DNA of 52,301 nt from Myxococcales bacterium (lineage in GTDB: Bacteria > Myxococcota_A > UBA9042), in NCBI GenBank assembly GCA_023954815.1, contig JAGSHB010000020.1, positions 1-52,301 on the forward strand. Direction: 5' to 3'. This document shows, one piece after another, positions 16,637 to 25,433 of this stretch (the first letter of the stretch is position 1; every line of letters begins with the position of its first letter). Both the position numbers and the translations under genes were made by a program. The notes under the pieces are model-generated. The model was not told where the DNA came from. It searched no databases and saw only the letters and a list, made by a program, of their open reading frames with translations.

Positions 16637-16665
16637 TTGACAAGCCAACGACCGTCCGATGGGAT
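16637..16665 (+). promoter_or_regulatory. Candidate promoter for the nuclease gene
   Basis: Perfect TTGACA (16637-16642), 17-base spacer, then TGGGAT (16660-16665), a 3/6 match to the -10. It lies between the ExbD terminator and the ATG at 16690. The 12-mer GGGTCGGTCGCG at 16600 also occurs upstream of the TolQ gene (14301). Confidence 0.4.
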
Positions 16666-16689
16666 GCTGACCTTAGGCACGGAGGCGCC

Positions 16690-17694
16690 ATGAGCCAGTT
16701 GCTCTCTCTACGCATGACGACGCTAATGACACTGACGACCTTCGTGGTGGTTTCGCAGTCATTTTCAGCATCTGCAGCGCTCCCGAGCACGAAGGTGTAC
16801 CTCAATGGGGTGCCGGCGCCGGTCTATTTCAACGATGGTGACAGCTTTCGCGTGCTCGGCGGGGCGCTCAAGGGCACCAAGGCGCGGCTCGCGGGATTCA
16901 ATACGCTGGAAAGCTACGGAAACACGCATTCTTGGGGTGGATGGCACGCGAAAGAGCTCTATCACAACGCCAAGCAGGGAACCCTGAACGGTCGCAATGG
17001 TGTCTGGCATTGCACCTCGGACATGAAGCGCGACGGCTACGGCCGAATCTTGTGGTGGTGTCCTGATCTGGCGCTGAGTCAGGTGAGTAAGGGCCTGGCC
17101 CATGTGATGAGCGTGAAGGGCCCGGGAATTCCGATGCTGGTCAAGGCGCAGACGGAGGCCATCAAGAAGCGCGTCGGAATGTGGTCGCATGGTGTACCGA
17201 AGTACGTGGTGACGTCGCTGCACTCCGCTGACGAGCCTTGGTTCAAAGGGCTGCCGTACAATCGCATGGTCTCGACGGCGACGGGTGCGTCACGCAAGTG
17301 GCGCCATCGGACGCACTATCAGGAGTGCGACAAGGTTTGCTGGCATGACGTGACGTTGACGCCTGCGGCCCTGGCGGCGGCGATCGTCTCATTGAAGACT
17401 GAGGCGAAGTTGAAGTTGTACGTGGGGCGCTACACGGACAAGCAGCTGGGGGAGATTGCTACGGCCTACCGGCTCAACGCTGATCTCGGTCTGTTGCAGT
17501 CCAACCGCGAGATCAAAGAGCGCGATGCACGCTACACATGGCTGCGTGCCCAAGCGGAAGCATTTGATGAGGTGCTCAGTCGCATGGAAAAGGCCGGCAA
17601 GCTGGTTATCGCCACGAAAGTACGCGGCGCGTGCATGGTTCATGCTGGGTTCAAACGCCGCTACGGCGCAGGGTCGGCATCGTGTCTGCACTAG
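16690..17694 (+). CDS. Exported staphylococcal-nuclease-like (SNase/TNase) protein
   Basis: A signal peptide of about 30 residues ends near SFSASA. The next 150 residues match the SNase OB-fold. FNDGDSFRVLGG is the calcium-site strand, KARLAGFNTLESYG supplies the equivalents of Arg35 and Glu43, and KRDGYGRILWWC the equivalent of Arg87. KKRVGMW closes the fold. All catalytic residues I can place are present, so an active secreted or periplasmic nuclease is likely. The C-terminal 140 residues are extra, helical and unassigned, with a few cysteines (ECDKVCWHD). The ATG follows GGAGG. It is 35 bases upstream of the DND-repeat lipoprotein and likely co-transcribed with it. Confidence 0.8.
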   Translation: MSQLLSLRMTTLMTLTTFVVVSQSFSASAALPSTKVYLNGVPAPVYFNDGDSFRVLGGALKGTKARLAGFNTLESYGNTHSWGGWHAKELYHNAKQGTLNGRNGVWHCTSDMKRDGYGRILWWCPDLALSQVSKGLAHVMSVKGPGIPMLVKAQTEAIKKRVGMWSHGVPKYVVTSLHSADEPWFKGLPYNRMVSTATGASRKWRHRTHYQECDKVCWHDVTLTPAALAAAIVSLKTEAKLKLYVGRYTDKQLGEIATAYRLNADLGLLQSNREIKERDARYTWLRAQAEAFDEVLSRMEKAGKLVIATKVRGACMVHAGFKRRYGAGSASCLH

Positions 17695-17729
17695 ATCCAC
17701 AGCAAAACACCGATCACGAGGGAACAACG

Positions 17730-19166
17730 ATGCAGCATCAGGTGGGTCGCTTTCCGATGCGCATGCTCTTTGCAGCCACATGGGTTCTGCTCGTGGCATT
17801 GTGGGGCTGCAATATCGGACCGCTGAAGTTTACCAAGCCCGATCGTCCGGTGATGGGATATGAGGTCGGTGATCAGAACTGTGAAGACGGAATCGACAAC
17901 GACCAGGATGGGATGATCGACTGTGAAGATCCCGACTGCCTATACGAGTCGGGCCACTGTGGCGAAGTCGTCTCCCAGATTCCCACGTGGCAGCCTGAGA
18001 ACTCCTACGCCCTGTGTTCCGATCAGATGGACAACGACGACGACGGGCAATTCGACTGCGGCGATCGCAAATGCCAGACCATCGCCGAGCTTTGCTGCAG
18101 CCGCGAGTTCACCAATGACACCTGCGAACACGGCCTCGACAACGACGCCAACGGCTATACAGACTGCGAAGATTTCGGCTGTCGGAACGGCATCTTTGTG
18201 ACCGTCTGCGTCGAAAATACGGCCGCGTTGTGTGCCAATGGCAAGGACGACGACGGCGACGGATTCACGGACTGCAAGGACTCCAACTGCGCCAAAGCGA
18301 GCAACTGCACAGGCGGCGGCGCGCCGCCCACTGGCGAGTCTGGGCCTGAAAATACACTGAAAAACTGCACAGACGGCTTTGACAATGACGACAACGGTTA
18401 CACCGACTGCGGAGATTTCTCCTGCAGCAAGTCGAGTGACCCGGCGATTTTGAAGGCCTGCGAAAATGCAAAGGAAGGATCGCTGGAAAGCTGCAAGGAC
18501 GGAAAGGACAACGACAGCAACGGCTACACCGATTGCAACGACAACGCGTGCAGCCTGTCTGAAGATGTCGCTGTCTTTGATTACTGTGTATCCATTGGAG
18601 AAAACACGGTCAAAAAGTGCGGCGATGGCATAGACAACGACGGAAACGGCTACACCGACTGCGATGACAACAACTGCAGTAAGTCGAGCGATCTAGATAT
18701 CTACGAGTATTGTCAGTCGATCGCCGAGGCGTCGGAGGAGCAGTGCACCAACGGCTCCGACGACGACAATGACGGCTACAGCGATTGCAATGACAACTCC
18801 TGTCGGAACTCGCTCCTGAAGTACACCAAGGACGGACCCAACGGGAAGATCGCCACGGTGAAGGACTACTGCGCCTCCCTCGCTGAGAATACGTGGGACA
18901 AGTGCAAAGACGGTATCGACAACGATGACAACGGGTACGCGGACTGCAACGACCGTTCTTGCCGGGGGGCAGATGCCTGGGATGGCAAGAGACATCCGTG
19001 CCAAGAGAGTTTTTCGCCCACAGACAGTCCGGCCGAGGTGGATGCCGCCTGCAGCGACAAGATCGACAATGACGGTGATGGTTTTACCGATTGCGACGAC
19101 TGGGACTGCGCTTGGAATCCGAAGGGCACGGTCTGCAACACAGGCAAACCGAAAGTTTGCCAGTAG
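17730..19166 (+). CDS. Lipoprotein with ten acidic DND-Cys repeats
   Basis: I start at ATG 17730 (GAGGGA upstream), giving 478 residues. The signal peptide ends VALWGC, so Cys27 is the likely lipidation site. From residue 51 to about 466 there are ten copies of CxDGxDNDxxGxxDCxDxxC, spaced irregularly at 30-60 residues. Each has three cysteines and an Asp-rich loop like a thrombospondin type 3 or EF-hand-like calcium loop. Disulfide and calcium binding are inferred. The spacers between repeats 5 and 9 carry related sequences (ENTLKNC, ENTVKKC, ENTWDKC), showing internal duplication. No enzymatic domain is seen. The next gene encodes an outer-membrane barrel with three copies of the same repeat. 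Confidence 0.85.
   Translation: MQHQVGRFPMRMLFAATWVLLVALWGCNIGPLKFTKPDRPVMGYEVGDQNCEDGIDNDQDGMIDCEDPDCLYESGHCGEVVSQIPTWQPENSYALCSDQMDNDDDGQFDCGDRKCQTIAELCCSREFTNDTCEHGLDNDANGYTDCEDFGCRNGIFVTVCVENTAALCANGKDDDGDGFTDCKDSNCAKASNCTGGGAPPTGESGPENTLKNCTDGFDNDDNGYTDCGDFSCSKSSDPAILKACENAKEGSLESCKDGKDNDSNGYTDCNDNACSLSEDVAVFDYCVSIGENTVKKCGDGIDNDGNGYTDCDDNNCSKSSDLDIYEYCQSIAEASEEQCTNGSDDDNDGYSDCNDNSCRNSLLKYTKDGPNGKIATVKDYCASLAENTWDKCKDGIDNDDNGYADCNDRSCRGADAWDGKRHPCQESFSPTDSPAEVDAACSDKIDNDGDGFTDCDDWDCAWNPKGTVCNTGKPKVCQ
17880..19109 (+). repeat. Ten protein-coding DND-Cys repeats
   Basis: Each unit is about 60 bases coding CxDGxDNDxxGxxDCxDxxC, separated by variable spacers. Units 3 and 5-9 are closest, sharing NGYTDC or variants. 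The DNA copies have diverged at third positions, so the array is old rather than a recent slippage product. Confidence 0.85.
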
Positions 19167-19218
19167 GCGGCGAGACGAACGCGACGTGTTGGCTCAGTGC
19201 CAATCAAGGGGAGGGAAG

Positions 19219-21147
19219 ATGAACCGCACGATGGCCGTATTGGCTCTGGTTCTGATGGTGCCAAGCGTGACGCTAGCGGCACCGCCGCGGCCTGAAAGTT
19301 CTGCTGCGAAGGCAGACCAGGCGAAGACACCTGTGGTCGGGAAGGCTGAGGCCAAGAAGGCGCCAGCAGCCGAAAAGACAGCTGACAAAGCGAAAGAGGC
19401 GGCCGCGGCAGCAGCGAAGGCCGCGGCAGCAGCGAAGGCCCCGGCAGCACAGTCCCCCGGCGCTTCCAAGGCTGGGGAGTCTGTGAAGGCCGCGGCGAAG
19501 CCAGCAGCTACGGCTCCCGCCGCAAAAGCTCCCGCCGCAACGGCACCCGCGGCTACCGCTCCGCCCACAGCCCCTGCAGCGAAACCGGCAGCAGCTGGCG
19601 CCCCTGAGACAGCAGCACCAGCGGCCAAGGCGGGCAACCCCAAGCCGGCGCCGGCCGTTGGCGCTCAGGGAAAGGAAACCCGTTGCACCGACGGCAAAGA
19701 CGACGACAACGACTCCATGACCGACTGCGCGGACGCCGACTGTTTCAAGTCGCATCCGGCTTGCAAGACCGGCGGCGGTTTGGAGAACTCCAACGCGCGC
19801 TGCAGTGATTGGGTCGACAATGATGGCAACGGCGCGGTGGATTGCGATGACCGTGGCTGCGAGGGGCCTGGCATCACCGTGTGCAAGGGCTCCTGGAAAG
19901 GCTCGCTCGATAGCGGCGGCGGCGCAGGAAGTCGCGGCGCGCCCGAAGAGGACGTGCCGGAGCTCGGCAAAGGCATGGCCGTCGAAGATTTGCTCGGCAA
20001 GGGCAGTGACAAGGACGGCGAGCGTAACGACCAGCTCTGTTCCGACGGCGTCGACAACGACAAGGACGGCCGTACGGACTGCGCTGACTTCGGTTGTCGC
20101 TTTGACCCCAGTGTGACGGTCTGTCGCGGCAACGCTGGTATGCGGTTTTCGGTCGTGGCCGGTATCCGGCACAGCTACAACATCAAGAACTACCGTGATG
20201 GCGACGAGACCATGGACACGCGCTTTTCGCGCATTCAGCTGCGCTCGTTCGGTCCGATGCCGCTCATCCAAAACAGCTTCTACCTGCTCAGTATGCGGGC
20301 CGAGAAGACCCCGCGGCTGACGTTTGCCATGTTCCAGATGCCCATCAGCAACCACGGTCACTACGTCAACATCAACAGCGGCGGCGGCGGTCTATCCCCA
20401 TCTCTGATTCTGTCCGCTGCCAAACAGCTGCTGCTTGAGCCGGCCTACTACGTGTACAACGCGTTTGAACAGGGCAATGGCGCGTCCGCTGAGGTCGGCG
20501 GTCCCATCGGCGACAGCGGCAAATTGAGCTTCCGCATCTTCGCCGCCGGCGGGTCGGGTCGCTTCACGGGTAACGTCGGTGGCCGCTACTTCACCTACGG
20601 TAATACCAACTACACATACGCCGTCGGTGGCCAGCTCGGCGTCAACGCCATCGGTCACTACAGCCGGTTTGACAGCCCCTTCCTCTACACGCCGGTGCCG
20701 ACGACCTTGGCCTTCCGCGTGGGTGTGAAATACGACCAACGCGCCCAGGAGAAGTACCCCGCGCTGAACGTCTACTCGGTCTTTCGGCACAATCGTCTCG
20801 TGATCCTGGCTGAGAGCTACACAAAGAAAGAGCTCGCCTTCGATTCGATCCAGACGGCCTACGTCGCGCAGATTGGTTTCTTGGCCATCCCGAAGCGCTT
20901 GCTGCTCGCAGCTGACTATGGTGCCTATGTCGCTGGCGAGATGAAGAACGCGCCGGACAAACTGGAGACCGATCTGAAGAAGCAGCTGGACGAAGTGCAG
21001 TGGCGCGCGGCGGCTCACTTCTTCTTCTACAGAAATATCGGCATCTTGTCGGTTCTGTACAAGGACAGGAAGATCCAGAACGCCAAGGCGGGGCTTGAGG
21101 CCAATCGCGAGCAACGTTTCAGCCTTGAGGCCCAGTACCGTTTCTAG
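19219..21147 (+). CDS. Outer-membrane beta-barrel protein with Ala/Pro/Lys linker and three DND-Cys repeats
   Basis: The start is ATG 19219 behind GAGGG, giving 642 residues. Residues 1-20 are a signal peptide (cleavage after TLA). Residues 23-150 are a low-complexity Ala/Lys/Pro linker. Residues 156-293 hold three repeats of CxDGxDNDxxGxxDCxDxxC type, with a Gly/Ser-rich insert before the third. Residues 300-642 have alternating hydrophobic and aromatic strands and end LEAQYRF, the C-terminal Phe of outer-membrane barrels. The barrel is probably embedded in the outer membrane, with the linker and repeats periplasmic; the linker could cross or bind peptidoglycan (inference). It is 52 bases after the repeat lipoprotein and probably in one operon with it. 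Confidence 0.82.
   Translation: MNRTMAVLALVLMVPSVTLAAPPRPESSAAKADQAKTPVVGKAEAKKAPAAEKTADKAKEAAAAAAKAAAAAKAPAAQSPGASKAGESVKAAAKPAATAPAAKAPAATAPAATAPPTAPAAKPAAAGAPETAAPAAKAGNPKPAPAVGAQGKETRCTDGKDDDNDSMTDCADADCFKSHPACKTGGGLENSNARCSDWVDNDGNGAVDCDDRGCEGPGITVCKGSWKGSLDSGGGAGSRGAPEEDVPELGKGMAVEDLLGKGSDKDGERNDQLCSDGVDNDKDGRTDCADFGCRFDPSVTVCRGNAGMRFSVVAGIRHSYNIKNYRDGDETMDTRFSRIQLRSFGPMPLIQNSFYLLSMRAEKTPRLTFAMFQMPISNHGHYVNINSGGGGLSPSLILSAAKQLLLEPAYYVYNAFEQGNGASAEVGGPIGDSGKLSFRIFAAGGSGRFTGNVGGRYFTYGNTNYTYAVGGQLGVNAIGHYSRFDSPFLYTPVPTTLAFRVGVKYDQRAQEKYPALNVYSVFRHNRLVILAESYTKKELAFDSIQTAYVAQIGFLAIPKRLLLAADYGAYVAGEMKNAPDKLETDLKKQLDEVQWRAAAHFFFYRNIGILSVLYKDRKIQNAKAGLEANREQRFSLEAQYRF
19684..20097 (+). repeat. 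Three further DND-Cys repeats
   Basis: The units begin at the Cys codons near 19684 and 19801 and end at 20097; the third follows a Gly-rich insert. They match the ten units in the preceding lipoprotein, linking the two gene products. Confidence 0.8.
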
Positions 21148-21530
21148 CAGCGAGCATCGATTCGCCAAGTTGGCAGGGGCCCGGGTCCGGCCGCCGCTCC
21201 GTCGCAGGAGCGATCATTTCCCCCGCTCCCCGCTCAGATAGCTCGGTATCGCGATCACGCACGCCACGATGCTTTCGCAAGCACGACGCGCCCTTGCATC
21301 GCACGAAAACCTCTGACAACTGGTCGGTTGGTTCTTCGAAAAACACCCGAATAATAGGCGTGTTAGCGCTGGAGCGCCTACGATTTCTGCGCCGCTCATC
21401 TGAGATGGGCTCGCCTGCGCTGGGGTTCGTGGGTCACGGCTAACCAACAAAAATCAGCCATCAACCGACGATTTTTGCGCGCTGCAGCGACGTAGATACC
21501 AGGGGTCTGTCTCCCGACTGAGGGGGAGCC
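21148..21530. other. Non-coding spacer before comEC with an inverted repeat
   Basis: About 380 bases without a credible gene. An AT-rich inverted repeat, CAAAAATC (21448-21455) and GATTTTTG (21470-21477), has a 14-base loop. A possible -10 (AATAAT near 21350) has only a poor -35. No terminator with a GC stem is evident after the barrel gene. Confidence 0.45.
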
Positions 21531-24011
21531 GTGAATTATCGTGGGCGCTGGTGGGGATGGGCCGCGCTCGTGGCTTGGTCGGTGAGCGTGGTGTGGTCAT
21601 CGACAGAGCGGAACACGCCTTGGGTTTTTGCCGTTGGGATGGCGATGTTGGCGGCTTGGCGTCTCGCTCGATTGGGTGCCACAGTCATGGGACCGGTGCT
21701 GGCGGCCTCGGCGCTTTGTCTCGTGGCCAGTGCTGCCGTACCCGGTACTTCGTCATTTTTCGATCCCGTGCGTAGCGAAGCGGCTGGCGCGAGCGTTGCT
21801 CCCATTGGGATTCCAATCGCAGATCTGCCGCTGCCACGCACCCAGAGGCCGATCCAGCGTATTGGGCTGACCGGTGAAGTGACGACACGGCGGTATGGCT
21901 GTCAGATCAAGGGTCGATGGCTGAGTTCTTGCGTGGTCAATGGTCGTTGCCGGCCCAGGTCGGGATGGTTGCGTCTGACCCTGCCGCCGGGCGCCTGTCA
22001 CCTCGGCAGTGGCACCGTCATCCGCGCCGCGGCATTCGTTCATCCGCCGCCTGGTTATCTCAACCCCGGTGCTGACGGCGCTCGGCATCGTTGGCGCCGC
22101 CTGGGGCTACGCGGTCGGGTTCGGGTCACCACGATGGCTGATATGGCGGTCGAAGGGCGGAGGCCTTCACATTCGACCCACGCCGCGCTGCGGGAGCGGC
22201 TGCGGCGCGGCATGGCGCACTTGGTACCCGGTCGTGCCGGTGGATTGCTGCGAGCCCTCGCCCTGGGTGACCGCTCAGGGGTCGATGCCGGCCATCGCAA
22301 GGCGTTGCGCCAAACGGGGACAGCCCATGTGCTAGCGGTATCGGGCACCCATGTCGGGTTTGTGCTGGCCTTGGTGCTAGCGGTATTGCGCATCCTGTTA
22401 CGGCTCGGAGCGCTGGACGCGGTCATTCGGCGCTTTCCACTGCCGATGTGCGACCTCTGGTTCGGTGGCGGCGTCATCATTGCCTACGCTGCACTCACTG
22501 GCGCGGCACCGAGCACGCTACGGGCTGTCTGCGTCACGCTGGTGGCCTTGGCGGTCCGCGCCTCGGGCACCCGGCCTGCGCCTTTGGAGTTGCTGGGGCT
22601 CGTGGCGCTCGCTGCCCTCGTTGTCTCACCCACGGCGAGCTTCGATGCTGGCCTCACGTTGTCGCTGCTCGGCGCGTTGGGGGCGATTTTGGGCGCGCGC
22701 ATGCCGATTGCCGGCGGGCCTGTGCAACGGGCCTTCGTGGTGAGTTGTGCCGCAACGGCGTCGACATCTTTGGTATCCGTGCCGCTCTTTGGGCAGGTCC
22801 CCCTACTCGCCCCGCTGGCGAATCTCCTAGTCGTCCCCTATGTCGGACTGGTCGTCTTGCCCCTAGCGTTGCTCACTCTTGTCGCTGCGGCCCTTTCCCT
22901 TGGCGCGGCTGGGCCTGTTCTGCGCATCTCCGCCGAGCTTGCAGTGACGCCGCTGGACGCGATGACGTCCTTCGGCCATTGGCCGTGCGTGCAGGTGGGT
23001 GGCCTGGATGGGTGGATCGTGGGTATTGGCCTCGCAGTCTCCTTGGCCGTGGCGGTCTTATCGGATCGCCATCGTGCCGTTCGTATCACTGCCATCCTGA
23101 GCATCATTGTGACGGCCGTGACGCTGCGGCCGGTCATCGGTCGACCGTCTCACGGTGAAGTACGCGTCGATTTTCTCGATGTTGGCCACGGTGACGCGAC
23201 CGTTTTGCGCTTTGGAGATGGCACCGTGATGCTCGTCGATGGCGGCGGAGAGGTCGGAGACGACGGGCGCGTTGGCCGGCGTGCGGTGCTGCCAGCGCTG
23301 CGGGCCATGGGCGTTCGCAAGATCCACATCATGGTGCTGTCACATGCCCATCCAGACCATGAAAACGGGCTTTTAGCTGTGGCGCGCGCCTTGCCGGTGC
23401 AGGAGTTTTGGTTCAATGGCCAAGGAAATCGGTCGCGCGAACACGCGGCTCTGATTCGGGCGCTGACGAGCCAGGCGACCCAATGGGTGGCGAGACCAGC
23501 GCGCGACATTGCCGGCGTTCATGTTCGCACGCTCTGGCCGCCGCCCCACGGTCCGATCCCTCACCTGGGCCTAAACGACAACTCGCTGGTCTTGGAGGTC
23601 AGCACCCGAGGCGGGCGTTTGCTGCTCGCCGGTGATGTGGAACACGCCGCAGAACACCTGCTGGTGCAGCGTGGTCTGGTGGCCCCGGTTGATTTGCTGA
23701 AGGTCCCGCATCACGGCAGTCGCACCTCCAGCACAGCGCCATTTTTGGACCGCACTCGTCCGAGGCTCGCCATCGCAGGGGCTCGCAGTTGGGGCCAGTT
23801 GCCGTTTCCCGATGTGGAGGTCGCCGAGCGCTATGCAAGACGGCACATCGGGCTGTGGACAACCGACAAGGGCCACGTCTCGGCGCTGATGGGGCGACAG
23901 CACATCGAAGCGTGGCAAGGGGCTGCAAAGCTCACCCTACGGCCGCGACCTGTCGCTGCTAATCTGCCAGTTGGTGGGTCAGAATCTGAGCCAACGCGGC
24001 GAGTTCGCTGA
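21531..24011 (+). CDS. comEC: ComEC/Rec2 family DNA-uptake channel protein
   Basis: ComEC carries one DNA strand across the inner membrane during natural transformation. The 826-residue protein starts at GTG 21531 behind GGGGGAG. It has N-terminal membrane helices with the soluble DUF4131 region (about 100-200). The competence domain includes ALALGDRSGVDAGHRKAL and VLAVSGTHVGFVLAL. Residues about 545-800 are a metallo-beta-lactamase domain with VDFLDVGHGDATVL, VDGGGE and the metal motif SHAHPDHENG. Length and order are typical. No other competence genes are nearby. The last 53 bases overlap the convergent ArsA gene. Confidence 0.93.
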   Translation: MNYRGRWWGWAALVAWSVSVVWSSTERNTPWVFAVGMAMLAAWRLARLGATVMGPVLAASALCLVASAAVPGTSSFFDPVRSEAAGASVAPIGIPIADLPLPRTQRPIQRIGLTGEVTTRRYGCQIKGRWLSSCVVNGRCRPRSGWLRLTLPPGACHLGSGTVIRAAAFVHPPPGYLNPGADGARHRWRRLGLRGRVRVTTMADMAVEGRRPSHSTHAALRERLRRGMAHLVPGRAGGLLRALALGDRSGVDAGHRKALRQTGTAHVLAVSGTHVGFVLALVLAVLRILLRLGALDAVIRRFPLPMCDLWFGGGVIIAYAALTGAAPSTLRAVCVTLVALAVRASGTRPAPLELLGLVALAALVVSPTASFDAGLTLSLLGALGAILGARMPIAGGPVQRAFVVSCAATASTSLVSVPLFGQVPLLAPLANLLVVPYVGLVVLPLALLTLVAAALSLGAAGPVLRISAELAVTPLDAMTSFGHWPCVQVGGLDGWIVGIGLAVSLAVAVLSDRHRAVRITAILSIIVTAVTLRPVIGRPSHGEVRVDFLDVGHGDATVLRFGDGTVMLVDGGGEVGDDGRVGRRAVLPALRAMGVRKIHIMVLSHAHPDHENGLLAVARALPVQEFWFNGQGNRSREHAALIRALTSQATQWVARPARDIAGVHVRTLWPPPHGPIPHLGLNDNSLVLEVSTRGGRLLLAGDVEHAAEHLLVQRGLVAPVDLLKVPHHGSRTSSTAPFLDRTRPRLAIAGARSWGQLPFPDVEVAERYARRHIGLWTTDKGHVSALMGRQHIEAWQGAAKLTLRPRPVAANLPVGGSESEPTRRVR

Positions 24012-25110
24012 GGCGGGTCGGCTCTTGACGAGAACGCGGCACCGGTACGACCGTTTGGCTATCCCCCAGCCTGTCGCGCAAATTGGCCAAATGCACGTGA
24101 TCACCCTCGGCGATACCTGCCAACGCCGCTGCCACCTGAACCATGGCGCTTGTCGTCTCTGGCACAGCGATATCGAGGTTCTCACGCCTCACAATCGCGC
24201 TGATTTCATCGGCTAGCGCTGCTTCATCGTCCACTGCGGCGAAGCTCTGCACGCGGTTGAGCACCCATGCGCCGACCTCCATCTGTTCGTCGACGAGCCG
24301 AGCGTTGAGGTACTGGCCCTCCTGTGTGCTCGCTTCGTCACAGGCAGAAACCAACAAGAACGCGGTTCGCGGGCTCCTGAGCAGACTCATCACGTCTTCC
24401 GCTGTTCGGATGAACCCATCGAAGGTCGCGCTCAGCAGGCCAAAGAACTCCAACAAGCCCGTAAAGCTCTCGGTGCTCGTAAACCGCCCCAGACCGCGCA
24501 TCACCAGCGAGCTCTTGTTGAACATGCCGGCGCCTTCTTTGCGCTTTTTCATGGTGCCGAGCAGCAGGCGGAACGCTGGCGAACCGAAGAGATCGATCAT
24601 CCGCTGCGGCGCATCGAGAAAATCGAGCGCGTGCGCTGAGGGCGGTGTATCGAGCACGATAAGGTCGTAGGAGGTCTCCGTCACCACCTCGTAGAGCCGC
24701 GCCATCGCCATATACTCTTGCGAGCCGGTCAGAACGCTAGAGCCCTGCTGGTAAAATCGGTTGTTCAAGATCGCATCAGCCGCCGCCTCATTGGGCGCCA
24801 GACGAACCACAGTCCGGTCGAAGGTCGATTTGACGTCGAGCATGGCGACGGACAAAGGCGCTCTGACCGAGACCCCTTGCGCGGCAAAAGTCTCGGCGGT
24901 CAGCGTCTGTGCGTGTGATTCGAAACCTGCGAGGCCCAACGCATTGGCAAGTCGCCGCGCGGGATCGACCGTCAAGACCAGCGCCTTGCGCCCTTGCTGC
25001 GCGGCTGCAACGCCGATGGCCGCCGAGATGGTGGTCTTGCCCACCCCGCCGGCTCCAACACAGACGATGACGCGCTTGTTTTCGATCAGGTCATGCAGCA
25101 CTCGGGACAC
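23959..25110 (-). CDS. ArsA/GET3-family ATPase
   Basis: The best start is GTG 25110, with AGGAGG 6 bases upstream; it yields 383 residues beginning MSRVLHDLIENKRV. The deviant P-loop GAGGVGKT (19-26) sits at the N terminus. TVDPARRLANAL is switch I-like, and LIVLDTPPSAHALDFLDAP is the signature of this family. Bacterial members of this class often occur in deltaproteobacteria and actinobacteria, with unknown cargo. No arsenical genes are near, so a role in arsenite export is not supported. Its 3' end overlaps comEC tail to tail by 53 bases. Confidence 0.88.
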   Translation of the reverse strand: MSRVLHDLIENKRVIVCVGAGGVGKTTISAAIGVAAAQQGRKALVLTVDPARRLANALGLAGFESHAQTLTAETFAAQGVSVRAPLSVAMLDVKSTFDRTVVRLAPNEAAADAILNNRFYQQGSSVLTGSQEYMAMARLYEVVTETSYDLIVLDTPPSAHALDFLDAPQRMIDLFGSPAFRLLLGTMKKRKEGAGMFNKSSLVMRGLGRFTSTESFTGLLEFFGLLSATFDGFIRTAEDVMSLLRSPRTAFLLVSACDEASTQEGQYLNARLVDEQMEVGAWVLNRVQSFAAVDDEAALADEISAIVRRENLDIAVPETTSAMVQVAAALAGIAEGDHVHLANLRDRLGDSQTVVPVPRSRQEPTRLSELAALAQILTHQLAD

Positions 25111-25433
25111 GGAACGCCTCCTGCGGCTCGAATGGGAGCATGGCCCCGGCGCTGCGTCAATTGAGGAGGGGGTTGGTTCGGTCTCAGGAGCGGGAAGCGC
25201 CTGACCCATCCTGCACGTCGAAAAGAGGAGGGAGGGAGCCGTCGTGCAAGACAGGCCAGACGCATCTTCGCTGTGCCCGGGCGGGGAGGGAGAGATGACC
25301 CGGGCTTCCCCATCACAACGTGACAGCCAGCGAAACAATTCCACCAAGACATCATCTTTTTTTTGTTCGCTGGCACGGAGCCGACTACGCCTCCATACTG
25401 CCGGTGTTCGGGACGTGCCCGATGGAGGGTTCG
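25111..25433. other. Divergent spacer between ArsA ATPase and metzincin genes
   Basis: About 320 bases. Open frames run through it on both strands but lack ribosome sites or homology. It must contain promoters for both genes; I see no convincing hexamers. A prominent hairpin lies at 25327-25373. Confidence 0.5.
25327..25373. repeat. Long-loop inverted repeat with T8 tract
   Basis: CCAGCGAAACAA (25327-25338) pairs with TTGTTCGCTGG (25363-25373), 11 bp with a single bulged A. The 24-base loop ends in a run of T. It lies 60 bases upstream of the metzincin start, so an operator or leader structure is possible. Confidence 0.55.

Noticed and set aside
19281-19660. Ala/Pro/Lys-rich stretch as a frameshifted or spurious coding segment
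   Set aside because: The frame stays open, has good codon use and joins a signal peptide to DND repeats, so it is a genuine low-complexity linker.
25111-25347. N-terminal extension of the ArsA-type ATPase by 79 residues
   Set aside because: AGGAGG directly precedes the GTG at 25110, and the P-loop is expected within the first 30 residues.
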